Source: Candidatus Aenigmatarchaeota archaeon (lineage in GTDB: Archaea; Aenigmatarchaeota; Aenigmatarchaeia; QMZP01; JAFGSV01). Taken from it: a DNA stretch of 41,914 nt. The stretch lies in contig JAGGXP010000037.1 in the NCBI GenBank assembly GCA_021163005.1, positions 1 to 41,914 on the forward strand. The letters are read 5' to 3'. The notes beneath the pieces are model-generated. The model searched no databases. It was not told where the DNA came from and worked only from the letters and a program-made list of their open reading frames with translations. Shown in pieces: positions 22,201 through 30,600 of the stretch. A program made the position numbers and the translations under genes. Numbering within the stretch: the first letter of the stretch is position 1; every line of letters starts with the position of its first letter.

Positions 22201-25200
22201 GCTGTTGTGCTCGAGTGAGCCTGCGATGCTGTCCTCAGGTATGGTGAGATTCACATTGGACAGGACTGTCACATTGACTGTGCTTGTGTTTTCCCATGTC
22301 CCTATTTCAGGGTTGAACCATAGAACTGTCACATTTACAGTATAGTTTCCTGAAGGCGTTCCGTTGGATACTTCTATTGTGAATGCACCGGAGCAGTTGC
22401 CTCCGGACAGCACATCGCCGCAGCTGTAAGGCGTTGTGTTTGATGTGGTCAGCAGCGCATCAGAAAAGCTAAGGGTGACGTTTGTTGCAAAAGCTGTTAT
22501 GTTGCCGGCATTGCTGGTGTTGAAGCTGACCGTGAAGTTCTCGGCTGTGTAATAGGTTATGTTTTTGGCTGTGTAGTTTTCCGGGCTTATGTCAAGGGTC
22601 ATGTTCGTTCCGGACACTGTGATGTTGAACTCAAGTTCTTCATAGCCGTCGTCTGAACTCGTGACGTTGAGTGTGCCTGTGTAGAATCCTGTGCTGTATC
22701 CGGACTGAACATCAAGATAGACCTCTGTGTTTTCCGAAATGCCTGCGCCAAGCCCGGAATAGCTCGGCGGGACAAACGTGAATGTGAATTCCGGCGGGAA
22801 GCCCGTGACTGTGAAGTTGACTTCAGAAAGCGGCGCGTTACCAAGCGATTCGACTGTCAGGTTTCCTATGTTTTTCTGCACGCCGGATGCCACAAAGCTT
22901 GTTATGTTGGTTTCAGGCACATCGAGTATGTAGGTTGGGTTGACTGTCACGTTCATGGATGTCTGGTTCTGCTCATGGGAACCTACCTTGTTGTCCCACT
23001 CAACTGTCGCGTTTACTGTGAAGTTGGCTGGAGCTGTAGTTTTCAGGACTGTTATATTGAAGTTGATGATGCACGACTTTGATATGGGTATGTCCGGATT
23101 GCCTTCGCCGTCATCACAGAAGGCTGATGTGGCGTTTGCTGTCATGTTGGGCGGTATCTCTATGCTGACAGAGGCATTGAACGCTGTTCCGTTTGCTGTG
23201 TTGGTGGAGTTTACCGTCAGCATGAAGCTCTCGTTGTCTAACCATGTGACATTCGTTACAGTGTAGGAAGTTGGGGAAACCTCTATGTCCACATCAGTCT
23301 GGGTCTCCTCTGCGCTGAAGTCGTATGTATCGGAACCGTTGTTCCCGTCCTTGCTTGCGGTGCAGTTGAGTGTGAAAAGACCGAAATATCCCGGCGCCGT
23401 GAAGTTGACGTCATAGGTTCCGTTGTTGAGGTCCAGTATGTTCTCCTGAGCGACGTCATAAAGCTTGCTGGCTCCCTGATAAACCGAGCAGTTGACCTGG
23501 GCTCCCGGATGCCATACGTCCTGCCTGTAGTTCATTACCTTCACCGTGGCATTGACCAGCCTGCCTACGTCGCCTGTCGGATTCGCTATCTGGGTGTCAA
23601 CGAACAATTCGCTGGTGATTGTGAAGTTCACTGAGGATGTGTTGGCTACGCTGTCGTAGGCGTCAAATATCAGTGCGGTTGCTGTCCAGATGCCTGTCGT
23701 TTCTGAAACAGAGATGTTGAAGAGGTTTGTGAATACCATGTCGCCGGATGTTTGGTCGCCGTGCGTGCCGTCGTCGTACATGCTCAGGTTTATGTCATCA
23801 GCAGTTGAAGGCGTTCCGTTGTTCAGCGTGACGTTCACAAAGCTCGTGAGGCCGTAGGGGTCGTAGCTGACGTTCACGGTGAGCAGCACTGTCTCGTTCC
23901 TGTTGTAGTATGCGTGGTCTGTATCTGTGCGCGAAAGCAGTGTCTTCGGTTCCCCGACCTGCTCGGTTATGTTGTACGGACTTTTGACAGCGTTCTTTAT
24001 GTTTATGAACTCTGTCGTTCCGCCGCGTCCGAAATAAGCAAGCAACTTCTGTATTATGGACTGGCCGGGACTTACTGTTGTGTTTGAGAGCTCTATGCCT
24101 ATTCTGCCGCCTTCGATGGAACTGTTCGTGGAAAAGAATTCCGGAACCGTTTCGTTGAGGTTCACTATGCCCGTTATTTCAGTGCCGTCCGAGAACAATG
24201 AATACCACGAATATGGGTCTGTTTCGTTGCCATCATATGGATTGGTCGCGGGGCTGGAACCTATCCCCTGCCAGCCCCTCACAATATCGAAGGCCAAGGC
24301 GCCGGCCTCTGTAGAGTTTCTTGATATGGTGTATCCTGCGGTGTTCGTGAAGTTCTGCTCTATCTTTATCCAGCTGCCTGTCTGCTCTGGTCCTGCCTTG
24401 TTGTAAATATAATATTTCTTGACCATGCGGCCCTCGCCCGTCGTCAGGCTCGTGTTGCCGAAGACTACCTCGTCTCCCTCCATTGTTATCGTCGTCCTGA
24501 CCGGGCCGTAAACAATGCTCACATTGCCTCTGAAGTCGAACGTCAGGTTGTCGGTCCCGTTTGAGTACTGGTTGTACTCCACTGTCTTCTCGTCATCGTT
24601 GGCAACGAAAAACGGCACAGGCTCAGTGGGGCTGTTGAACTTGACCTGATAAATGCCTGATGTGTTCTCGCTCCTGTTCGTGTCTATCCTGATGTCAAGC
24701 CGCGTGCTGTTTATGTGTATCTCGTCTCCTGAAAATGCATATGACAGGTTTGTCTGGTAGCTTGGCGCGGCCTTTGCTCCGTTCTCGGTTGTGTCGAAAT
24801 AAACGAAAAACGTCCTCACAGCATTGCTCTCAGTCGTACCGTTCATTATGAAAACCAGTGTGCCGAAGGCGTTTGATGTGCTGTCGTAGGCATATCCTTT
24901 GTCGAACTGGCTTGGCATTTCATGCAGAAGCCCGCCTGTGGAGTTGTATTCAAAAACTCTTGTGGAGTTGTCGTCAAACGTGCCTGTGAAACCCAGTTGG
25001 TTCAGGACATCTGTGAAGTTTATGTCCCTCTCTATGGGCCAGTTGGTGACATTGTAGTCGCCGTTCTCTATTACCAGCTTTATCCTGTAGTTCCACGTAT
25101 TGTTCCACCAGTCAAACCTGTAGACATCTATGACGTCAGTTGCGTTTATGTCGCTGTCATAGCCCTGCGAAGAGCCGTCGCAGTGCACATTCCAGTCATA

Positions 25201-25563
25201 GCTTCCTGCATCCGGGAATGTCCTTGTGTATTCGTAAAAACCGCTGCCGGAATTGTAGGTCATTGTAACCGGGGTGCTCCACGACCCTGTTGTGTTGAAC
25301 TTTATCTCGCAGTAAACCCCGCCGCCGCTTATGGGATTGCCGCTTGCAGAACTGGTGTAATTGGCATAGAACGTGACGTCTTTGTTTATGATGGCAGGCA
25401 CGGAGCCGCCTTGCGTATCCTCCGTGCTCCAGATGCCGAGCTCGGAATTGGTGCCGGAAACAAATGTGTAGAAACCTGTCAGCTGCTGGCCTGAAAGCAT
25501 GAGAGCCGCGGCTACGGCTGCGGCAATCACTACTATGACCGGTACTGTGCTTTGCCTTGTCAT
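19249..25563 (-). CDS. Giant surface protein with C-terminal TM and SHOCT-like cytoplasmic tail (2,104 aa)
   Basis: Residues about 7-24 are a signal/anchor helix (VPVIVVIAAAVAAALML). The ectodomain (about 30-1985) is Asn/Thr/Ser-rich with very many NxS/T sequons and repeated Ig/CARDB/NEW3-like beta modules (TVEWDNK, LNVTSSDDGYEELEFNITV, repeated NVTxxNTG patterns). A Pro/Gly hinge spans about 1758-1790. A membrane-proximal beta domain and a helical segment (KDIIGEIQHQIELTEGYLD) follow. The TM helix is near 1991-2013 (WMLTLILLLTIVVLALVIV), and a cytoplasmic tail of about 90 aa ends in a SHOCT-like helical hairpin (about 2060-2098). The tail motif matches three copies in the upstream-encoded 692-aa protein, whose stop overlaps this start by 4 nt. 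The two probably interact. Confidence 0.9.
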   Translation of the reverse strand: MTRQSTVPVIVVIAAAVAAALMLSGQQLTGFYTFVSGTNSELGIWSTEDTQGGSVPAIINKDVTFYANYTSSASGNPISGGGVYCEIKFNTTGSWSTPVTMTYNSGSGFYEYTRTFPDAGSYDWNVHCDGSSQGYDSDINATDVIDVYRFDWWNNTWNYRIKLVIENGDYNVTNWPIERDINFTDVLNQLGFTGTFDDNSTRVFEYNSTGGLLHEMPSQFDKGYAYDSTSNAFGTLVFIMNGTTESNAVRTFFVYFDTTENGAKAAPSYQTNLSYAFSGDEIHINSTRLDIRIDTNRSENTSGIYQVKFNSPTEPVPFFVANDDEKTVEYNQYSNGTDNLTFDFRGNVSIVYGPVRTTITMEGDEVVFGNTSLTTGEGRMVKKYYIYNKAGPEQTGSWIKIEQNFTNTAGYTISRNSTEAGALAFDIVRGWQGIGSSPATNPYDGNETDPYSWYSLFSDGTEITGIVNLNETVPEFFSTNSSIEGGRIGIELSNTTVSPGQSIIQKLLAYFGRGGTTEFINIKNAVKSPYNITEQVGEPKTLLSRTDTDHAYYNRNETVLLTVNVSYDPYGLTSFVNVTLNNGTPSTADDINLSMYDDGTHGDQTSGDMVFTNLFNISVSETTGIWTATALIFDAYDSVANTSSVNFTITSELFVDTQIANPTGDVGRLVNATVKVMNYRQDVWHPGAQVNCSVYQGASKLYDVAQENILDLNNGTYDVNFTAPGYFGLFTLNCTASKDGNNGSDTYDFSAEETQTDVDIEVSPTSYTVTNVTWLDNESFMLTVNSTNTANGTAFNASVSIEIPPNMTANATSAFCDDGEGNPDIPISKSCIINFNITVLKTTAPANFTVNATVEWDNKVGSHEQNQTSMNVTVNPTYILDVPETNITSFVASGVQKNIGNLTVESLGNAPLSEVNFTVTGFPPEFTFTFVPPSYSGLGAGISENTEVYLDVQSGYSTGFYTGTLNVTSSDDGYEELEFNITVSGTNMTLDISPENYTAKNITYYTAENFTVSFNTSNAGNITAFATNVTLSFSDALLTTSNTTPYSCGDVLSGGNCSGAFTIEVSNGTPSGNYTVNVTVLWFNPEIGTWENTSTVNVTVLSNVNLTIPEDSIAGSLEHNSSGVIANFTLNSTGNDNVTNVTITIGDEMGNFKNFNLTAVPNVTQTQNGIVYPGQLITVNVTGSIPLSYPNGTYLGYINVTTNNSGYKTIEFNITVPESRTWVLNPASCEHPESPDNGTACNITINNTGNVNISFSISPAATSTSENNNTWPELTSFQLENQTSTTFQIFYNVTGDPLVFYNASYNVTAAGGQPASRNFSVLLTPFVAPLISINLTPSLIPQLGSAEILVYVTDQAGIYGINFTTVTVKRPGGGTDKIKMRRVGTSTDPYTYQEFYPTDPVNGTWGDTTERGNYTIEVYAEDNAGLNDTENSSFYAYTLLVVNLSTTRQTGEYYQGERGTLLYRVTDAEGLSLQGTNVSINITDPLGRLVLMQNADFTTNSQGEPDYYPIFDLYSDSVTGTYSINSFSEFYDSAVSMTVDNSTTVNFTVLQTRPGMLTLDLEAPAQTSTTDGLEIVAVVTDGVGNIDPDTIEVSLYDPLDNLILSNQSMTKLSTGRYLRYYNTSTSSNQGNWRWVVTITKDSNTITKDIYTRLVGGPFDVRDINIVDASIPELHITVVIENTGDDSQDAFIQWNLTRRDTGQSLEEGLDTVLVPANSEITHSIYPSGISYLGEAKITFVVTYSGTEKAAAYKYFNTTEAPPSGPSPPPGGGGGGEGGAPAGPAGPPPVPSIEISKYPEEITTETGWTQYPSVTVNNTGTAVLHNVKVVLEGIPDSWYNVTPKLLPLLNPGGTEIFTFNIFVPPGTEARQYYGTINASSDEAYDEKLTSIIVFGSREDLVRYQLKKLKQAFEEFKEDVDVEEKRGEKDLSRVKDIIGEIQHQIELTEGYLDARMFDEALDSVTTGWRLLDRGRELLRNAPPLKPTTIIEIPDWMLTLILLLTIVVLALVIVANRYKKRLEKIFEFRKRSPELSTGKELLELGPSASRTRFDAEAAARKEEEKQKIEKVLSLLEREFKQGIISETAYNELRKRNIEKLKALGGTAY

Positions 25564-27638
25564 TTTTTCTTCAGCAGCAACTCCTTGCTCCTTTCATATG
25601 CCCTTTTGCTGATTTCACCGTTCTCATAGGACTCCCTCAGCTTGGCGAGCATCATGACTCTCGCGTGCTTCTCATCGGCATGCTCCTTCCTTCCGCTGCC
25701 TCCTGAGCTCTCAGCGCTTTTCATCTTCTTCTCGATTTCCGCGAGTTTCATCATATTCGCTTCCTTGGCTTTCTGGTATTCTTCATCGCTTATCTCATTG
25801 TTCTTGTGGTTCTCCTCAAGTGTTGCAAGAAGCGTTTCTATTTCCTCCTTTTCATCCTGCAGGGGTGAAGTGGCTGCGGCAGGTGCCGGAGAGACAGATG
25901 CCTTTGAAGCCATCTCCTTCACCACATTGAGCTGCTCTTTTATGTTTTCAATGTCTGTCTTGCTTGCATAGTCAGCCATCCTTCTTGTAAGCTCTTCTAT
26001 GTTCTTCATGGTGTCTTCAGTCAGCGATGTCAGCTGGTCCTGCTTGACCTTGTACTCGGCAAACTCGTCCAGTTTCCTTTTTATGTCCACATATATGCTG
26101 TCAAGCTTTGATGATCTGGCCTTCATCCTCTCCTCTATCTCCTGTATCTTCTCCAGCTTCTCGCCCACATGCTTGCTGCCCTTCATGATGTTTTCAAGGC
26201 TGCCTATGTCTGTCATGAGCCCCTTTATCCTGTTCATGTTTTCGTTAAGCATCTTGCTGCTTCTTTCGAGTCTCTCGAGCCTCGTGTTTATATCCCTCAT
26301 CTGCTCGTCCCTTGTGGTGAACTCCTTCATGATTCTTGCGGTATCTACCTGGGAAACAGTGTCCTTGAGCTTGTCAAGAAGCATTTCCTCTTCCTTGGAC
26401 TTCGCCTCCCTCTGATAGACAACGGACCTGACCTCGGCAAAAGTTTCGGAAAGTCTTTGGAACTTCTCGTCGATGATGTTCTTTGACTCCTTGACGCTGT
26501 CCATGAGTGCCTTCATCCTCTCTATCTCTGTCTTCATCATTGTGAACTGCTTGTCGTAGTTGCCGACGCTTTGTGATGAGCTGTCCGCAACAGCCTTCGT
26601 ATCCCTGAGGGCATTTTCGAGTATCTCGAGCCTGCGCTCAAGCTTCTTGACGCGCTTGTCAGTTATCTCTACGTTGGCTGTATCTATGACATTTCTGAGC
26701 TTGCTCTCAATCTTCTCCTCGAGCAGCTTTATTATCGCATCAGCCCTGCTCGTGTCGCTTTCTGTTACTCCTGCTGCTTTTTCGTGTCCTGCAGGTGCGG
26801 GAGCCGCTGTGGTTTCGTGCACTGGAACAGATGACGAAGGCTGTGCTGCTGCCGGCGCTTTTTCTGTGGGAGGTGGTTTTTCCGCTTCAACAGGGGGTGC
26901 CTTTTCACCTGTAGCTTTTTCCAGCTTCTCAATCTGGTTGTTTATCTCCTTAAGCTTTTTCTCATTCTTCTCCTTTACCTCCCTGTATGTGGAATCCGGG
27001 AGGGTGGCATCCCTGTAAGAATCCTCTATGGAAGAAAGCAGCGCCTCTATCTCATCGCGCTCGGAAACGAGCTCGCTGAGAGACTTTTTTGGCATTTTTT
27101 CTGGCTTCTTTTTCTCCTGTGTCTCGGGTGGTTTCCCCGGAGCTGCATCAGAGGAGGCGGGGGTTTCAGCATTCTTTGTCTTTTCCGAAGGCGCTTCAGC
27201 AGGGGGGTTTGCATCAGCGGATGAAGTCTTGGGGGATGCCTGTTCAGGCTGCGCTTCAGGTTTCTTGTCCAACGCAGATTCGGCACTTTCAGGCTGCGCT
27301 TCGGGTTTCGGTTCTTCGGTTTTTTGCTGAGCCGCAGGCTCAGACTGTGCACTATCAGATTCGGCACTTTCAGGCTGCGCTTCTTCTACTGCATTAGACG
27401 CAGATTGTGCCTTTTCCGGTTGAGCAGCAGACTCAGATTCTGCACTATCAGGTTTGGCTTCGGTTTTCTTCTGGGCCTTTTCGGGCTTCGTTTTCTGCTG
27501 TACGTCAGGGCCTGGGCTTTTCAGCTTGTCCTCCTTTGCTGATGCTTCAGGACCTGAAAGCATGCCCAGAAGCTTTTCTTCGAGCTTCCTGTGAAGCTCC
27601 CTTTGCTCTTCACTCATTTTCTTTTTTTCCTTTTTCAT
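25560..27638 (-). CDS. Soluble coiled-coil protein with three SHOCT-like motifs (692 aa)
   Basis: Order: a short charged helix (1-35), an Ala/Glu/Pro/Ser linker (about 40-185), SHOCT-like motif 1 (about 193-230), a second linker, a long coiled coil (about 290-580), motif 2 (about 595-632) and motif 3 at the end (about 659-692, LRESYENGEISKRAYERSKE). Motifs have the pattern L..L......G.IS...Y followed by a basic helix, as in SHOCT and related short C-terminal oligomerisation domains. There is no TM helix or catalytic motif. It sits between the two giant surface genes, 13 nt after the first and overlapping the second, so it is the obvious cytoplasmic linker between them. The start could also be ATG 27617. 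Confidence 0.88.
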   Translation of the reverse strand: MKKEKKKMSEEQRELHRKLEEKLLGMLSGPEASAKEDKLKSPGPDVQQKTKPEKAQKKTEAKPDSAESESAAQPEKAQSASNAVEEAQPESAESDSAQSEPAAQQKTEEPKPEAQPESAESALDKKPEAQPEQASPKTSSADANPPAEAPSEKTKNAETPASSDAAPGKPPETQEKKKPEKMPKKSLSELVSERDEIEALLSSIEDSYRDATLPDSTYREVKEKNEKKLKEINNQIEKLEKATGEKAPPVEAEKPPPTEKAPAAAQPSSSVPVHETTAAPAPAGHEKAAGVTESDTSRADAIIKLLEEKIESKLRNVIDTANVEITDKRVKKLERRLEILENALRDTKAVADSSSQSVGNYDKQFTMMKTEIERMKALMDSVKESKNIIDEKFQRLSETFAEVRSVVYQREAKSKEEEMLLDKLKDTVSQVDTARIMKEFTTRDEQMRDINTRLERLERSSKMLNENMNRIKGLMTDIGSLENIMKGSKHVGEKLEKIQEIEERMKARSSKLDSIYVDIKRKLDEFAEYKVKQDQLTSLTEDTMKNIEELTRRMADYASKTDIENIKEQLNVVKEMASKASVSPAPAAATSPLQDEKEEIETLLATLEENHKNNEISDEEYQKAKEANMMKLAEIEKKMKSAESSGGSGRKEHADEKHARVMMLAKLRESYENGEISKRAYERSKELLLKKK

Positions 27639-27651
27639 TCTTCTTTACCCC

Positions 27652-30600
27652 CTACATGTTCTTCATCCTCGTCCTGACCGATTCCATGTAACTCTCGGCC
27701 ATTGTGAACAATCCCTGTTTCAGTTTGTCGAGAGCCAAATTGAGTTCGACCTCGACATCACCTGTCTGAACGCCTTTCTGCTTCATGGATTCAAGCTGCT
27801 TCTTTATGGCATCTGCCTCCCTGCTTATCTTTATGTATTTGTCAAGCTCCTCAGATGTTAGCCTCTTCGTGTCGTGGAGCAGCGGCCTGAAGGATACGAA
27901 CCATGGCTTTCCGTCGTTGTATGCGGCGTTCTGCACAAGTCCCGTTCCTGTGACAAGCTTCGTTATCTTTGATGCGTAATCCGGGCCGTATTTGGTCTTG
28001 ACCCTGTTTATGTCACCCTCGTACTTGGTCCTCAACTGTATCTCCGTGGATATGTTCGCCCTGATGGCTCCCTTGAAGTCCATGAGCACCTGCGATATCA
28101 GGAATATGCCTATGCCCCACTTACGGAACTCCCTTGCTGCCCTCTCAAGAACTATGTAGCCGCCCTTTCCGCCGTACTTCGGTAGCAGCCTGTGGACCTC
28201 GTCGTATATCATGAGCATTTTCATCTCCCTCGACTCGGGCAGCCTCATCGCGAACAGCGACTCCACTGTATTCCTCACGAACTTGTCCATTCCGCTCGGC
28301 GGAAGCTTTTCTGTCACAAGCACCGTCATCTCTCCCTTCTTGCTCATTATGTCTTTCCATGGTATGACCTGCTCTGGACTTTCAATGCCTATTATGTTTA
28401 CCTTGAAGCCCATCGCATCTTCAGGCTTCATGCCGAACTTCGGATACAGGTCAAGCATCGCCGGATCCTTGCATGCCCGCATGAATCCTGTCCACTGGGC
28501 TGTCGGATCTACGACAACCACAGGCACTCCCCTCTTGAGAAGCTCTTCTGAACAGACCTGAGCTGAAACAGACTTGCCTGCGCCTGTCGAACCGGCTGCT
28601 ATGCTGTGGGTTGTGAGGTCATCCAGCGTCATGTATGCCTTTATGTCTGTTTCAGCAACCTTTCCCACGAGCATCGACCGGTCTCCTGCTTTCGGAAGCT
28701 TGTTGACATCCATCGGGAAGATGTACCTCGTCTTGGCCTTTTTCTTTTTGCGGTATTTGTAGTAGAAGCTGGAGCCGAAGTAATAGCCAGGTATGATTGC
28801 AAACAGCAGCGCGTATGTTATCCAGCTGCTGAATATGCCCCTTATTATCTTGAGCGGCGGGGCTATGTATAGGACATCGAACGAGTCTATAGCATAAGCC
28901 TGCTTGGTGCCGTTCCAGTACGTCACATTCACCTCAAGGGAATACCTGCCTATGGGCGTGTCATCTGGAACGAATATGGTTTTCTTGAATGTTCTTACAT
29001 TCTCCATGCCAAGTGTCTCCTGCTCCCTGAGAACTATTCTCTCTGTGTCGAGGTGCCTCATCTCATAGGTGACCACAATGTCGTCTATCTTCGCTGTCTC
29101 GCCCATGTTGAGAAGAGTGAGCTCAAGCGAAAGGTTTGAATTGGGTTCGACTGTCTTTGTCAGCGCCTTCACCTTTACGTCAAGCAAAGGCTCCTTGGGC
29201 TTCTGGACCTTTACGGTTATCGGGGTGACATGCGTTATGTTCATGCCGCGTATCCTTGTGACAATGTCGCCTGTGTAAATACCCTCCATTGTGCTCGGAA
29301 GTGTGAAGACCTTTATCTTGATTGTGCCTGTGGAGCTTCCGCGTATGTCGATGGTCGGCTTCTCTATCATCACGAGCTCCCACACATTTCCGCGGACCTC
29401 AACGTCAGCTGTTATGGTCCCGGCAAGGTTGTTGTCTATATCTATGCTGTGTATCTCGTGTTCACCCGGCCTCAGTGTAACGAATATGAGCTGTGAATCT
29501 ATCTTTATCGGAAGTCTCGGCGCCGGCGGCGATATGGCTCCGCCTCCGCCGCCTCCTGCTCCGCCTCCGCCGCCTCCTGCTCCGCCTCCGCCGCCGGGCG
29601 GCTGCGGCGGCTGTGTAACCTCACAGTCCTGCGGACAGTTTCCTGAGGACTCACCGTAATCGTTTTCGCATTCACCGTTGCCGCATATGTATTCAGCCAC
29701 GGAATATGCTCCTGTCAGTTCAGACAGCGGCGCAGTTATTGTTTTCTGGGAAAGGCTGTAGTTCGTTCCGGAAAGTCTCGTCCAACTGTCTGCGCATCCC
29801 GAGCCCGTAACCCAGTTGCTGCAGTGGTATATGCCCAGAATGTCTGGGCTGACCATGTCTCCCTCATACGAGGAGTAGTTGAAGGAAAGCGTGGCGTTGT
29901 CGAATGTGAATGCGAATGTGTTGTTGCCTGAGGTCATGTTCTGGTTGGCTTCTGCTGTTATGGCCTCGAAAAGGCCCCTTGTGTTGTATCCAACGAGGCC
30001 GAGAACCTTTATCTTACCGAATGTCAGCGCGTTCAGTGTGTCGTAAAGTATGTCAGAGCCGTAGATGTCCAGTGTCTCGTTCCAGAACTTCACATTGAGA
30101 TCATAGGTTCCTGCATCTATCGTCTGGTTGTAGTAGCCGTTGTTAGTGGTGAAGTTGAAGTACCATCCTGCGTCGGTGTAATGAAGGCTGTAGTCCACGT
30201 CAAGCGGCGGCTTCGGGTCTGCTTCTTCCTCGTCATAGTTGAATCCATGGAATAGTATCAGCACCGACACTATGAATCCCCGGCTTGTCTTGTTCATATT
30301 GCCGGAAACGTCGTACGCAGTGGCGTTGATGACATAGTCGCCTGTCTGCGAGGTGTTGCTGAACTGGCCGAGGTAGGTGTAGGTGTCGCCCGTCCTGCTG
30401 ATGAACGTGAGCGGAAGGTCTTCCGTGAAGCCGGCATGAGTGACTGTAGCGCTGGCGTTCTTGACGCCGCCGGAGTCTGTCACATAGACGTATATGTCAG
30501 TTGTCGTGTTGGCGGACACCTTGGGTGTGACGCCTATGCTTATCTGCGGCGGGGTGGGGTCCTGATAGACCACGGATTTGTATTCCGTGTCCCAGTAGAA

